A DNA stretch of 59,639 nucleotides, from positions 1-59,639 of the forward strand of contig CAZGUH010000025.1 of assembly GCA_964529005.1 (NCBI GenBank), in the 5' to 3' direction. The position numbers and the translations under genes were made by a program. Source of the DNA: CAZGUH01 sp964529005 (GTDB lineage Bacteria > Actinomycetota > Acidimicrobiia > Acidimicrobiales > Ilumatobacteraceae). This document shows positions 7,085 through 15,948 of this stretch, in pieces (position 1 is the stretch's first letter; the number at the start of each line of letters is the position of its first letter). The notes under the pieces were generated by a model. It worked only from the letters and a program-made list of their open reading frames with translations. It ran no database searches and had not been told where the DNA came from.

Positions 7085-8275
7085 TTACGCGCGTGGGCGC
7101 AGGTCGTCCTTCGCCACGTCGTCGAGAAATCGTGACAGCGGTGGACCGACCTGCTCGAGGTTGATCAGGAACGCATCGTGGCCATGGGGCGAGTCGATCT
7201 CCACGTACTCGACGGGCGTGCCCCCAGCATGGAGAAGATCGCGGATCTGCTGCTGCTGGTACGCCGGGTAGAGCAGGTCGCTCCAGATGCCCATCGTCAG
7301 CGTCGGCGCCACGATGCGGGCCATCGCCGCCTCCAGCCCGCCGCGCCCGCGGCCGACGTCGTGCAGATCCATCGCCTTGCCGATCAGCAGATAGCTGTTG
7401 GCATCGAAGCGGCGGATCAGCTTCGAGCCATGGTGGTCGAGGTAGCGCTCCACCTCGAACCGCCGCCACAGGTCGAACGTGTCCATCGGCGGCGTCTCGT
7501 CGGCGAGCTCGCGGCCGAAACGATCGGTGAACACGTTGTCGCTGCGGAACGTCACTTGCGCCACCATCCGCGCGACCGCCAGGCCGTGCCACGGACCTTC
7601 CTCGGCGTCGTAGTAGTCGCCGCCGCGCCACAGCGGATCGAGCCGGATCGCCCGGCGCCCGATCGCTCCCCAGGCGATCTGCTGCGCCGTGGCGTGCGTA
7701 CAGGTGGCGATCGGCACCAGCGACCGCACGCGTCCGGGATACGTGATGCCCCACTCGAGGACCTGCATCCCACCCATCGACCCGCCGATGACGCTGTGCC
7801 ACACGTCGATGCCGAGATGGTCGGCGAGCCGGGCCTGCACGCGCACCATGTCGCGGATGGTCACCACGGGGAACCTGCTGCCGTAGGGCCGCCCGTCGAC
7901 CGGATGCGCCGACGCCGGCCCGGTGCTGCCCTGGCATCCACCGAGCACGTTGGCGCAGACCACGAACCAGCGGTCGGTGTCGATCGCCAGCCCCGGCCCG
8001 ATGAGACCCTCCCACCATCCGGGCGTCGGATGACCGCGCCCGGCCGGTCCCGCCGCGTGGCTGTCGCCCGTCCAGGCGTGGCACAACAGGATCGCGTTCG
8101 ATGCGCTGGCGTCGAGCGCTCCCCAGGTCTCGTACGCGACGACGACGTCGGTCAGCGTCGCGCCGCTGTCGAGCGCGAACGGGCGCTCCGTCGCGATGGT
8201 GATGAACTGCCGCCGACCGGGAGGGTCGCCTTCGCGCCACGCCCCGGTCACGGGGTAGGGGGACGTCGACGCCAT
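7085..8275 (-). CDS. metX: Homoserine O-acetyltransferase
   Basis: This 396-residue alpha/beta hydrolase transfers an acyl group from acyl-CoA to homoserine, the committed step to methionine in this branch. Visible are the AILLCHAWTGDSH strand-loop, the nucleophile elbow GGSMGGMQVLEW (catalytic Ser), the Asp in MGIWSDLLYP, and the His in DSPHGHDAFL. The length is normal for MetX. No metY or other methionine gene is adjacent and no SAM riboswitch is seen upstream. Its start abuts the start region of the divergent gene at 8274. Succinyl rather than acetyl specificity cannot be excluded by eye. Confidence 0.93.
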   Translation of the reverse strand: MASTSPYPVTGAWREGDPPGRRQFITIATERPFALDSGATLTDVVVAYETWGALDASASNAILLCHAWTGDSHAAGPAGRGHPTPGWWEGLIGPGLAIDTDRWFVVCANVLGGCQGSTGPASAHPVDGRPYGSRFPVVTIRDMVRVQARLADHLGIDVWHSVIGGSMGGMQVLEWGITYPGRVRSLVPIATCTHATAQQIAWGAIGRRAIRLDPLWRGGDYYDAEEGPWHGLAVARMVAQVTFRSDNVFTDRFGRELADETPPMDTFDLWRRFEVERYLDHHGSKLIRRFDANSYLLIGKAMDLHDVGRGRGGLEAAMARIVAPTLTMGIWSDLLYPAYQQQQIRDLLHAGGTPVEYVEIDSPHGHDAFLINLEQVGPPLSRFLDDVAKDDLRPRA

Positions 8276-8633
8276 GGTCGCAAACGCTACCGGGCGTGCT
8301 CGCGCCGTTCCGGCGCATTCCGAGCCCGCTCGCGACGCCGGGTCATGGCGCGGCTACCCTCACGGCCCTGATCGAGGAGCGCACGCCATCGCCCGCCTGA
8401 CCAAACACCACGTCGAGACCCTCTTCGCGACCTACGACGAGGACCCGGTGGAGGCGCTGAGCGCAGCGTTGCGTGTCGTGCTCGGCGAGCCGGACGCCGG
8501 GTGGACGGAGTTGATCGCGGCCGCCGGCTTCGGCAGCGATCGCGCCCGACGGCTCGCCGCCGGCGACGTCGCCGAGCTCGATGCGCTCGCTTCGGAGTTG
8601 AACGAGCTGCGCACGCTCGGCCCACGCCGCTGA
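8274..8633 (+). CDS. Small conserved hypothetical protein, start uncertain
   Basis: The frame from ATG 8274 encodes 119 residues, but only the last 80 (ARLTKHHVETLFATYDEDP, EALSAALRVVLGEPDAGWTE, AAGFGSDRARRLAAGDVAEL) look like a folded, helix-rich protein. The first 38 are Arg/Ala-rich and overlap the metX start. GAGGAG at about 8374-8379 sits eight bases before an in-frame ATC at 8388, which could be the true but rare start. Function is unknown. Confidence 0.55.
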   Translation: MVANATGRARAVPAHSEPARDAGSWRGYPHGPDRGAHAIARLTKHHVETLFATYDEDPVEALSAALRVVLGEPDAGWTELIAAAGFGSDRARRLAAGDVAELDALASELNELRTLGPRR

Positions 8634-8664
8634 CCACCACGACGGCCCTCGGGCGCGTCATCGC

Positions 8665-9156
8665 TCAGCCGTTGACGGCGCCGATCACCGGCTGCGCCGC
8701 TCGCACGCGCTGGTCGAAGCCGGGCTCGTACGGCAGGAAGCCGTGTCGGTCCGGCCAGAGGAGCTGCACCATCTCGAACGGCCGGCCGCGATACCAACGG
8801 CGCGCGGTGGTGAAGAGCTCCGCCCATCGTTCGACGTCGACCGGCGCGAAGACGCAGCGCAGATCGTTGTCGAACAGGCCGAGCACCGGGTCGCCGAGCG
8901 GCACCTCGACGCCGTCGCGGCACAAGCCGGCGACCAGGTCGCACAGGCCGTTGGCGGCCACCGGGGTGAGCCCGAAGATCACGACGTCGGGGAATTCGAA
9001 CGCCGACGGGAAGCCGATCGTGTACGCATAGCCCGGCGTCGGCGGCTCGGCTTCGAGATCGGGAGGAACCGGCTCGAGCGCCCAGCCGTTCGTCTCGATC
9101 ATCCATTCGATCTTCTCGGCGTGATCGATGTGGAAGTCGGGCAGGTCGCCGCTCAC
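8665..9156 (-). CDS. DUF4262 domain protein
   Basis: A 163-residue protein matching the DUF4262 pattern: HAEKIEWMIETNGWALEPV near the N-terminus, then the hallmark YAYTIGFPSAFEFPDVVIFG (about residues 43-62), VAANGLCDLVAGLC, and a C-terminal YRGRPFEMVQLLWPD. Members are widespread in actinobacteria and have no established function. No signal peptide or membrane segment. It is divergent from the SURF1 gene, with only 25 bases between the starts. Confidence 0.85.
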   Translation of the reverse strand: MSGDLPDFHIDHAEKIEWMIETNGWALEPVPPDLEAEPPTPGYAYTIGFPSAFEFPDVVIFGLTPVAANGLCDLVAGLCRDGVEVPLGDPVLGLFDNDLRCVFAPVDVERWAELFTTARRWYRGRPFEMVQLLWPDRHGFLPYEPGFDQRVRAAQPVIGAVNG

Positions 9157-9181
9157 GGCCCCAGAGTACGGTCATGAGCCG

Positions 9182-9952
9182 ATGTATCGGTTCCTGCTGC
9201 GGCCCAAGTGGATCGGCTTCCACCTGCTGGTCCTGGCGGCCGTGGTGGCGATGATCAACCTCGGGCTGTGGCAGCTGCGTCGCCTCGACCAGCGCAAGGA
9301 CTTCAACGCCCAGGTGACGGCTCGGGTCGAGCAGGCTCCGGTCGGCCTCGACAGTCTGCTCGCCGAGGGCCTTTCCCCCGCCGAGATGCAATGGCGTCCC
9401 GTGATCGCGACCGGCACGTACATCCCGGGCGAGGAGATCACGATCGTCAACCGCTCACAGGACGGCGTCGCCGGTCAGAACACGGTCAGCGCTCTCCGGC
9501 TCGACGATGGCCGCATCCTCCTCGTCAACCGTGGGTTCACCGCGCTCGACGACCCGGCGTCGCCGCCTCCGGCCGGCGAGGTCACGATCGAAGGGCGCCT
9601 GCGCGAGTCCCAGAAGCGACGGCTCGGCCAGCTCAGCGACCCGTCCGACGGCGACCTCACCGTCGCACAGCGCGTCGACATCGATCGCCTCGCGCCGCAG
9701 CTGCCCGGCGAGGTCGTGCCGGTCTACCTCGATCAGGTGCGCTCGTCCCCGGCGGACGGCCCTCCGCCGTATCCCGTGCCACTGCCCGAGCTGACCGAGG
9801 CCAACCACCTGTCCTACGCGATCCAGTGGTTCATCTTCTCGACCGCGGCCATCGTCGGGTGGTTCCTCGCGGTGCGACGGTCGATCCGCGCTCGGCGCAC
9901 CGTCACGCCACCGACGACCGCATCGGACGAGCTCCCCGCCGCTTCTCGCTGA
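9182..9952 (+). CDS. SURF1 family cytochrome oxidase assembly protein
   Basis: A 256-residue protein with the SURF1 plan. One transmembrane helix sits at the N-terminus (about 11-30, followed by LGLWQLRRLDQRKDFN), then an extracytoplasmic domain with WRPVIATGTYIPGEEITIVN and RILLVNRGF. A second helix is at the C-terminus (HLSYAIQWFIFSTAAIVGWF). The family helps assemble haem-copper cytochrome c oxidase at the membrane. ATG 9182 starts directly before the first helix. No cox genes are visible in the window. Confidence 0.92.
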   Translation: MYRFLLRPKWIGFHLLVLAAVVAMINLGLWQLRRLDQRKDFNAQVTARVEQAPVGLDSLLAEGLSPAEMQWRPVIATGTYIPGEEITIVNRSQDGVAGQNTVSALRLDDGRILLVNRGFTALDDPASPPPAGEVTIEGRLRESQKRRLGQLSDPSDGDLTVAQRVDIDRLAPQLPGEVVPVYLDQVRSSPADGPPPYPVPLPELTEANHLSYAIQWFIFSTAAIVGWFLAVRRSIRARRTVTPPTTASDELPAASR

Positions 9953-9983
9953 CGTCGGCCGGGCGCCGCGCAGCGCGGGAGCC

Positions 9984-10592
9984 CTATCCGCGCCGGGCGG
10001 CCTGCGCGCGCCGGGCGGCCTGAGCAGCCTGCTTCTTCTTGCGCTCTGCCTTGCGGCGCTCGCGGATCTGCTCGCGCTCCGCGAGCTCGGCGTCCGTCGG
10101 CGGGGCGAGCTTCGGCACCAGATCCCGGGGCGCCGCCGGCGGCAAGGCGAGGGTCTCGTCGCTCTTCAGCAGCCGGGTGATCGTCGGCGCGGCCGGCGCT
10201 TCGCCGGCGACGACCGACGCCAGCATCAGCTGCGTGAGATGGAGGCCGTACCGCTCGACGATGCTCGGCAGCACCTTCTTGAGGTCCTCCTCGCTCGGGT
10301 TGTCCGCCGCTTTCCCGAGATCCTTGATGCAGTCCGCCAGACACGCATCGGTGAGCACGAGGGCGATGCGCTCGAGGTCGCCGTTGATCCGACCCTTCTG
10401 CGCGGTGAGCCGCACCGCATCGACCTGGTCGGCATCGTCGGCATCGCGCTCGTAGCCGGCGATGCGGGCGAGCGCCTCCGCGTGCTCGTCCGGCAGCCCC
10501 TCGATGGCCGCCAGCAGCTCCTCCGCTTCGAGGTTGGCGAGAGCCCGGTCCAGTAGGGCGAGCGCGGCGATGCGGGCCTTCACGTTGGTCAC
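9984..10592 (-). CDS. Conserved hypothetical protein with basic tail
   Basis: A 202-residue, largely helical protein from GTG 10592 (GTG 10583 is an alternative). The first 110 residues are Ala/Leu-rich helices (ARIAALALLDRALANLEAEE) with a Cys pair in LTDACLADCIKDLGKAADNP. The last 35 residues form a strongly basic helix (REQIRERRKAERKKKQAAQA) suited to nucleic acid binding or coiled coil. No family recognised. It follows the phosphatase gene at 10657 on the same strand and may share its transcript. Confidence 0.65.
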   Translation of the reverse strand: MTNVKARIAALALLDRALANLEAEELLAAIEGLPDEHAEALARIAGYERDADDADQVDAVRLTAQKGRINGDLERIALVLTDACLADCIKDLGKAADNPSEEDLKKVLPSIVERYGLHLTQLMLASVVAGEAPAAPTITRLLKSDETLALPPAAPRDLVPKLAPPTDAELAEREQIRERRKAERKKKQAAQAARRAQAARRG

Positions 10593-10656
10593 AGCGAGCC
10601 AGGTTAGAGGCCGCGCCGATCCGAGCACCTGGTCCGGCGAGCCGCCGTCGCCGTCG

Positions 10657-11355
10657 TCAGCCGACGATCGCCGCCGTCGATGCGGGCAGACCGGCGAGGT
10701 GAGCGTGGTCGTTGTAGCGGTGCACGCGCCACCGCCCCTCCGGCAGCAACTCCAGTTCGGTGAGCGACGTGTTGCGCGTGTACAGCTCGAACCCGCCCGT
10801 CGCCGGCGCCTGGAGCGCACGGCGCATCACCGCGTCGACCACGCCGCCGTGGCAGACGACGACGATCGATCCACCGGCGTGCTCGCGCAGCAGGCGCGAG
10901 AGGGTGACGTGCACCCGAAGGTGGAACTCGGCCAGCGTCTCGCCGCCGGGGAAGCCCCCGAGATACGGATCCCTCTCCCACGGGACGAAGCCGTAGCGCT
11001 CGACGAACTCGTCGAAGGTCAGACCGTCGCACTCCGGGCCCGGGTCGTGCTCGCCGAAGCCGGCCTCCTCCGCGGTCGGTAGGCCACCGAGCGCGGGCGC
11101 GATGATCTCGGCGGTCTCCTGCGCCCGGCGGAAGGCGCTCGTCACGAGCAGGTCGGCGGAGATCTCTCCGGTCGACGCCAGCCGATCGCGCAGGCGCTCG
11201 GCCTGTTGGCGTCCCAGGGGTGACAGCCCGCTGCACGTGCGATGCCCACCGATCACCCGTGCCACCGTCGTGTTCGACTCTCCGTGGCGGACGAGAACCA
11301 ACCGTGTCGATCGGTTCGGTGGCGCCCCGTCGGGACGTGTCGCAGCTCCAGGCAC
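10657..11355 (-). CDS. Histidine phosphatase (phosphoglycerate mutase-like)
   Basis: A 232-residue protein of the histidine phosphatase superfamily. The catalytic RHG motif is in RLVLVRHGESNTT (about residues 18-30). SAFRRAQETAEII carries the second arginine, and the second catalytic His is in IVVVCHGGVVDAVMR. The length suits a broad-specificity phosphatase rather than a glycolytic mutase. It is divergent from purSL, so the 76 bases between them hold both promoters and the shared purine motif. The substrate is unknown. Confidence 0.88.
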   Translation of the reverse strand: MPGAATRPDGAPPNRSTRLVLVRHGESNTTVARVIGGHRTCSGLSPLGRQQAERLRDRLASTGEISADLLVTSAFRRAQETAEIIAPALGGLPTAEEAGFGEHDPGPECDGLTFDEFVERYGFVPWERDPYLGGFPGGETLAEFHLRVHVTLSRLLREHAGGSIVVVCHGGVVDAVMRRALQAPATGGFELYTRNTSLTELELLPEGRWRVHRYNDHAHLAGLPASTAAIVG

Positions 11356-11367
11356 CGGATCGAGGGT

Positions 11368-11388
11368 AACGAATGAACTTTTCGTTCA
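11368..11388 (+). promoter_or_regulatory. Purine-operon operator candidate and leaderless promoter
   Basis: AACGAA and TTCGTT flank a 7-base centre, and the inner 15-mer TGAACTTTTCGTTCA (11374-11388) occurs again, letter for letter, upstream of purN at 22058-22072. In both places the 15-mer ends 29 bases before a TANNNT hexamer (TACGGT at 11418 here), which lies just upstream of the start codon. A class I activator site or a repressor operator shared by the purine genes is inferred. Confidence 0.65.
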
Positions 11389-11431
11389 GCGGGCTTCTGG
11401 CGCTCGGCGCGCGTCGGTACGGTCGAGCGAA

Positions 11432-14254
11432 GTGACGCCCCGGCCAGCGGACCGCCCACTTCGGCTCGTGGTTTCCGCTCGCGACGCCGACGCACGTGAC
11501 GCCGGCCTCACCGCCGACGGGCGCGAGCTCGGCGCCCGAGCGATCCACGTCGACGACCTCTACCTGATCTCCGGCGATCTCGACGCCGACCTCCGCGCCG
11601 CCGTGGAATCCCTCGTCGTCGACCCGCTCGTCCAATCCCACACGTGGGACGACGACGCCTCCGCCGCAGGTGGGGACGCCGGCCGTGTCGTGGTCGACGT
11701 CACCTTGCGTGGCGGGGTCACCGACAGCTTTGGATCCGAGCTCGAACGCGCCGCCGGCTGGCTGGGAGCCGACCTCCACGTCACGACGGGGCGGCGATTC
11801 ACCATCGAGGCCGATCCCGGCGTCGACACCGACCGCCTGGTGCGACGGCTGCTCGCCAACCCGGTGATCGAGCGCTCGGGGCCGGCGGGAACCACCACCG
11901 CCCTCGCAGACGATCCCCCGCCGGCCACGATCGAGCACATCTCGCTCGCCGGACTCGACGACGACGCGCTCGGCGCGCTCGCCATCGAGCGAGGCCTGTC
12001 GCTCGATCTCGACCAGATGCGTGCGGTGCAGGCGCACTTCGGCACGCTCGGCCGGGCGCCCACCGACGCCGAGTTGGAGACCATCGCCCAGACGTGGAGC
12101 GAGCACTGCGCCCACACGACGTTCCGCGCCGTGATCACACTCGACGACGGCACGGAGCTTCGCCCGCTGCTCGCCCAGCTGCGCGATGCCACCGACCGGA
12201 TCGCGGCGCCGTTCGTCGTGTCGGCGTTCGTCGGCAACGCCGGCATCGTCGCGTTCACGCCCGAGCGCACCATCGCGCTGAAGGCCGAGACTCACAACCA
12301 TCCGAGCGCGGTCGAGCCGTTCGGCGGGGCCAACACCGGTGTCGGCGGTGTCATCCGCGACGTGATGGGCGCCGCCCACCGGCCGATCGCGACCACCGAC
12401 GTGCTGTGCTTCGGACCTGCCGACACGCCCGTCGACTCGTTGCCCGACGGCGTCTTGCACCCCCGCCGCATCGCCAACGGCGTCGTCGCGGGCGTCGGCG
12501 ACTACGGCAACAAGATCGGGCTTCCGACCGTCGCCGGCGCGGTGCTGTACGACCCCGGATACACCGCCAACCCGCTGGTGTTCTGCGGCTGCATCGGCGT
12601 GTCGTCGACGGCAAACGCGGCCCAGCGCACACTCGACGGGCCGCATCCCGGCGACCGCGTCGTGGTGCTCGGCGGCCGCACCGGCCGCGACGGCATCCGC
12701 GGCGCGACGTTCTCGAGCCGCACGATGGACGCCACCACCGGGGAGGTCTCCGGCGCCAGCGTGCAGATCGGCGACCCGATCGTCGAGAAGCTGTTGATCG
12801 ACGTCCTCGAACACGCCGACGGGCTCTACACCGCGATCACCGACTGCGGCGCCGGCGGGTTGTCGTCCGCCGTCGGCGAGATGGCCGAGAAGGTCGGCGC
12901 GGACATCGACGTCAGCCGCGCGCCGCTGAAGTATCCCGGCCTCGCGCCGTGGGAGATCTGGCTGTCCGAGGCGCAGGAGCGCATGGTCGTGGCGGTCGCG
13001 CCCGAGCGCCTCGCCGACCTGCGTGCCCTGTGCGAGCGCCACCGCGTCGAGCTGACCGACCTCGGCGCCTTCACCGGCGACGGCCGGCTCGTCGTGCGCC
13101 ACGGCGACGACGTCATCGTCGACCTCGACGGCAGCTTCCTGCACGACGGACGACCGTCTCGGCGCATGGCGGCGCAGTGGCCGACACCCGATCGCTCGAC
13201 CGATCCGACCCGCGCCGTCGACGACCCTGCCGACACGCTGCTGGCGCTGCTCTCCCACCCCAACATCGCCAGCAAGCAGAACGTCATCCGCACCTACGAC
13301 CACGAGGTGCGTGGCGCCACGGTGGTGCGGCCGCTGACCGGCGTGGCCGACGACGGGCCAGCCGACGGCGTCGTGCTCGCCGATCCCGCCGACACGCACG
13401 GCATCGCGGTCGGCATCGGGGTCAACCCCTGGTACGGCGAGATCGACCCGGAGCGCATGGCCCACGCGGTCGTCGACGAGGCGATCCGCAACGTCGTCGC
13501 CGTCGGCGCCGATCCCGACAGAGTCGCGCTGCTCGACAACTTCTCATGGGGTGATCCTCGGCGTCCGTCGACGCTCGGCGACCTCGGCGCTGCGGTGAAG
13601 GGATGCTGCGACGCCGCCCTGGCGTACGGCGCCCCGTTCGTCAGCGGGAAGGATTCGCTCAACAACGAGTACGTCGGCAGCGACGGCGAGCGCCACTCCG
13701 TTCCGCCGACGCTCGTGATCACCGCGGTCGCCCACGTGCCCGACGCCGGCCGGGTCGTCACGCCCGACCTCAAGGCAGCGGGCAACGCGCTGGTCCTCGT
13801 CGGGCCGTCGCAGACCCACTGGGGCGGCAGCCACCTCGACCTCCTGCGCGCCGACACCCGCGCCGGCGGCGAGGTCCCTCCGCCGATCGCCGACGCCCCG
13901 GAGCGCTACCGCCGCCTCCATACCGCGATCCAGCGCGGCCTGGTCGTCGCCTGCCACGACGTCAGCGAAGGCGGCCTCGCCGTCGCGCTGGCGGAGATGG
14001 CCATCGGCGGGCGGCTCGGCGCCGAGATCACCACGCTGCCCGGCGACGACCTCACCGCCGCCCTCTTCGGCGAAGCGAACGGCCGGTTCGTCGTCGAGGT
14101 GGCGCTCGACGCGCTCGACGCTCTGATCGACGCCGTCGGTGAGCCGGCCACCGTCATCGGCACGGTGACCGCCGATCCCGTCGTGCGCGTGCTCGACGTG
14201 CGGCCGCTGAGCGTCGACGAGCTGCGTACCGCATGGCAGGGAGGCGAGCCGTGA
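11432..14254 (+). CDS. purL: FGAM synthase, PurS-PurL fusion
   Basis: This 940-residue enzyme converts FGAR, glutamine-derived ammonia and ATP to FGAM (purine step 4). The N-terminus holds two PurS-like repeats, about 9-72 and 85-148; the second reads RVVVDVTLRGGVTDSFG then LLANPVIERSG, the PurS pattern. Together they would mimic the PurS dimer. The PurL part follows, with WSEHCAHTTFRA, the ATP-loop KAETHNHPSAVEPFGGANTG and DCGAGGLSSAVGEMAEKVG. GTG 11432 is chosen because upstream codons overlap the divergent phosphatase and a -10-like hexamer sits just before it. It is the first gene of the pur operon and overlaps purQ by 4 bases. Confidence 0.95.
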   Translation: MTPRPADRPLRLVVSARDADARDAGLTADGRELGARAIHVDDLYLISGDLDADLRAAVESLVVDPLVQSHTWDDDASAAGGDAGRVVVDVTLRGGVTDSFGSELERAAGWLGADLHVTTGRRFTIEADPGVDTDRLVRRLLANPVIERSGPAGTTTALADDPPPATIEHISLAGLDDDALGALAIERGLSLDLDQMRAVQAHFGTLGRAPTDAELETIAQTWSEHCAHTTFRAVITLDDGTELRPLLAQLRDATDRIAAPFVVSAFVGNAGIVAFTPERTIALKAETHNHPSAVEPFGGANTGVGGVIRDVMGAAHRPIATTDVLCFGPADTPVDSLPDGVLHPRRIANGVVAGVGDYGNKIGLPTVAGAVLYDPGYTANPLVFCGCIGVSSTANAAQRTLDGPHPGDRVVVLGGRTGRDGIRGATFSSRTMDATTGEVSGASVQIGDPIVEKLLIDVLEHADGLYTAITDCGAGGLSSAVGEMAEKVGADIDVSRAPLKYPGLAPWEIWLSEAQERMVVAVAPERLADLRALCERHRVELTDLGAFTGDGRLVVRHGDDVIVDLDGSFLHDGRPSRRMAAQWPTPDRSTDPTRAVDDPADTLLALLSHPNIASKQNVIRTYDHEVRGATVVRPLTGVADDGPADGVVLADPADTHGIAVGIGVNPWYGEIDPERMAHAVVDEAIRNVVAVGADPDRVALLDNFSWGDPRRPSTLGDLGAAVKGCCDAALAYGAPFVSGKDSLNNEYVGSDGERHSVPPTLVITAVAHVPDAGRVVTPDLKAAGNALVLVGPSQTHWGGSHLDLLRADTRAGGEVPPPIADAPERYRRLHTAIQRGLVVACHDVSEGGLAVALAEMAIGGRLGAEITTLPGDDLTAALFGEANGRFVVEVALDALDALIDAVGEPATVIGTVTADPVVRVLDVRPLSVDELRTAWQGGEP

Positions 14255-14985
14255 GCCGTCCGCTGGCTGTCGTCGTCCGTGCGCCGGGCACCAATCGCGA
14301 CGGCGACGTCTCGCTCGCCCTCGACCTCGCTGGCGCCGAGCCGCGCATCGCGCTCGTCGACGAACTGGTCGAGCGGCCACAGCTGATCGACGCCGCACGC
14401 ATCGTCGTGCTCGCCGGCGGCTTCAGCTACGCCGACGCGCTCGGCGCCGGGCGCGTGTGGGCGCTCGAGCTCGAACGCGGCCTCGGAGACCAGCTGCGTG
14501 CGTTCGTCGACGCCGGACGGCCGGTGATCGGCATCTGCAATGGCTTCCAAGCGCTCGTCCGCACCGGGCTGCTCCCGGGCGCCGGCCGGCGCGCCGCGCT
14601 CGCCCACAACGCCAGCGGGCAGTTCGCGTGCGAATGGGTGCGACTGGCCCCCCAGTCGCAGGCGTGCGTGTGGACGCGCGGCCTCGACACCGAGGTGCAC
14701 TGCCCTGTCGCCCACGGCGAGGGGCGCTTCGTGTGCGACGACGACACACTCGCCGCCCTTCGTGCCGGCGACCAGATCGCGCTGACATACGTTGGGCGCA
14801 ACCCCAACGGCTCGATGGCCGACATCGCCGGCGTCACCGATCCCACCGGGGTCGTCCTGGGCCTGATGCCCCACCCCGAGAACCACCTCGTGCCACGCCA
14901 ACATCCCCGAGCCCACCGAGGCGAGCAGGCCGGACTCGGCCTGCGCCTCTTCGAGAACGGCGTGCGCTACGCCAAGGAGCTGTAG
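14251..14985 (+). CDS. purQ: FGAM synthase glutaminase subunit
   Basis: A 244-residue class I glutamine amidotransferase that supplies ammonia to PurL. The nucleophile Cys is in VIGICNGFQALVRTGLLPG; the His/Glu pair is in GLMPHPENH. GTG 14251 overlaps the purL stop as GTGA and is preceded by GGGAGG, so it is preferred to ATG 14233. It has the length of the small PurQ that works with PurS and PurL, consistent with the separate amidotransferase here and the fused PurS. Confidence 0.95.
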   Translation: MSRPLAVVVRAPGTNRDGDVSLALDLAGAEPRIALVDELVERPQLIDAARIVVLAGGFSYADALGAGRVWALELERGLGDQLRAFVDAGRPVIGICNGFQALVRTGLLPGAGRRAALAHNASGQFACEWVRLAPQSQACVWTRGLDTEVHCPVAHGEGRFVCDDDTLAALRAGDQIALTYVGRNPNGSMADIAGVTDPTGVVLGLMPHPENHLVPRQHPRAHRGEQAGLGLRLFENGVRYAKEL

Positions 14986-15948
14986 ATGACCACGGACACC
15001 GGACCGATCGTCGAGCAGCCGTTCGTCGACATCGAGCTTCCGCTCGCGGATCGCCGCGTCGGCAAGGTGCGCGTCTCGTACGCGTGGGAGGCCGGCGAGC
15101 GCCTCTTCATCACCACCGACCGCCTCTCCGCGTTCGACCGCGTGATCGCCGGCGTGCCCCGCAAGGGCCAGGTGCTCAACCAGCTGGCCGCCTGGTGGTT
15201 CGCCACCACGCGCGACATCGTCGACAACCACGTCGTCGGCGTCCCCGATCCGAACGTCACGATCGCTCGCGCCGCGAAGCCGCTGTCGGTCGAGGTCATC
15301 GTGCGCGGCTACATCACCGGCGTCACGTCCACCTCGCTGTGGCGGCAGTACGACGAGGGCGCCCGCACGATCTACGGCTACACCTTCCCCGACGGTCTCC
15401 AGAAGAACACCGCGCTGCCGGCGCCGATCATCACGCCGACGACGAAGGCCGAAGCCGGCGCCCACGACGAGCCACTCAGCTGCGCCGAGGTCACCGAGAA
15501 GGGCTACGTCGAGCCGGAGCTCTGGGAGCGCGTGCAGGCCGCGGCCCTCGCCGTGTTCGCCCGCGGTCAAGAGGTCGCCTCTTCGGCTGGGCTGATCCTC
15601 GCCGACACCAAGTACGAGTTCGGCATCGCGGACGACGGCACGCTGCTGTTGATCGACGAGCTCCACACGCCCGACTCGTCCCGCTTCTGGGTGCGCGAGT
15701 CGTACGAGGCGCGCCTCGCCACCGGCGAGGAGCCCGAGAGCCTCGACAAGGAGGTGATCCGCCAGGCGCTCGCCGCGGCCGGGTACTCCGGAGATGGTGA
15801 GCCGCCGGTGCTCGGCCCGGAGGTCTGGCGGGCCACGACCGAGCGCTACATCGACGCCTACGAGCGCATCACCGGCTTGACGTTCAACCCGGGGGCCACG
15901 CCCGTCGCCGAACGCATCGCCGCCTGGGTGAAGGGAGCCGCGGCGTGA
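14986..15948 (+). CDS. purC: SAICAR synthase
   Basis: A 320-residue enzyme joining CAIR and aspartate with ATP (purine step 7). Family marks: GKVRVSYAWEAGERLFITTD, RLSAFDRVIAGVPRKGQVLN, VIVRGYITGVTSTSLWRQY, LILADTKYEFGI and IDELHTPDSSRFW. It is the longer (yeast Ade1-like) form; the short bacterial form has about 240 residues. ATG 14986 follows the purQ stop directly, with no room for its own ribosome-binding site outside purQ. It overlaps purE by 4 bases (GTGA). Confidence 0.96.
   Translation: MTTDTGPIVEQPFVDIELPLADRRVGKVRVSYAWEAGERLFITTDRLSAFDRVIAGVPRKGQVLNQLAAWWFATTRDIVDNHVVGVPDPNVTIARAAKPLSVEVIVRGYITGVTSTSLWRQYDEGARTIYGYTFPDGLQKNTALPAPIITPTTKAEAGAHDEPLSCAEVTEKGYVEPELWERVQAAALAVFARGQEVASSAGLILADTKYEFGIADDGTLLLIDELHTPDSSRFWVRESYEARLATGEEPESLDKEVIRQALAAAGYSGDGEPPVLGPEVWRATTERYIDAYERITGLTFNPGATPVAERIAAWVKGAAA

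Noticed and set aside
8276..8390. SAM riboswitch upstream of metX
   Set aside because: No SAM-I or SAM-II core was seen, and the space before metX is occupied by the divergent frame.
10604..13465. 953-codon minus-strand frame opposite purSL
   Set aside because: It is an antisense frame kept open by high GC. The product is low-complexity (Arg/Gly/Val/Asp) without domains, while the plus strand has all PurL motifs.
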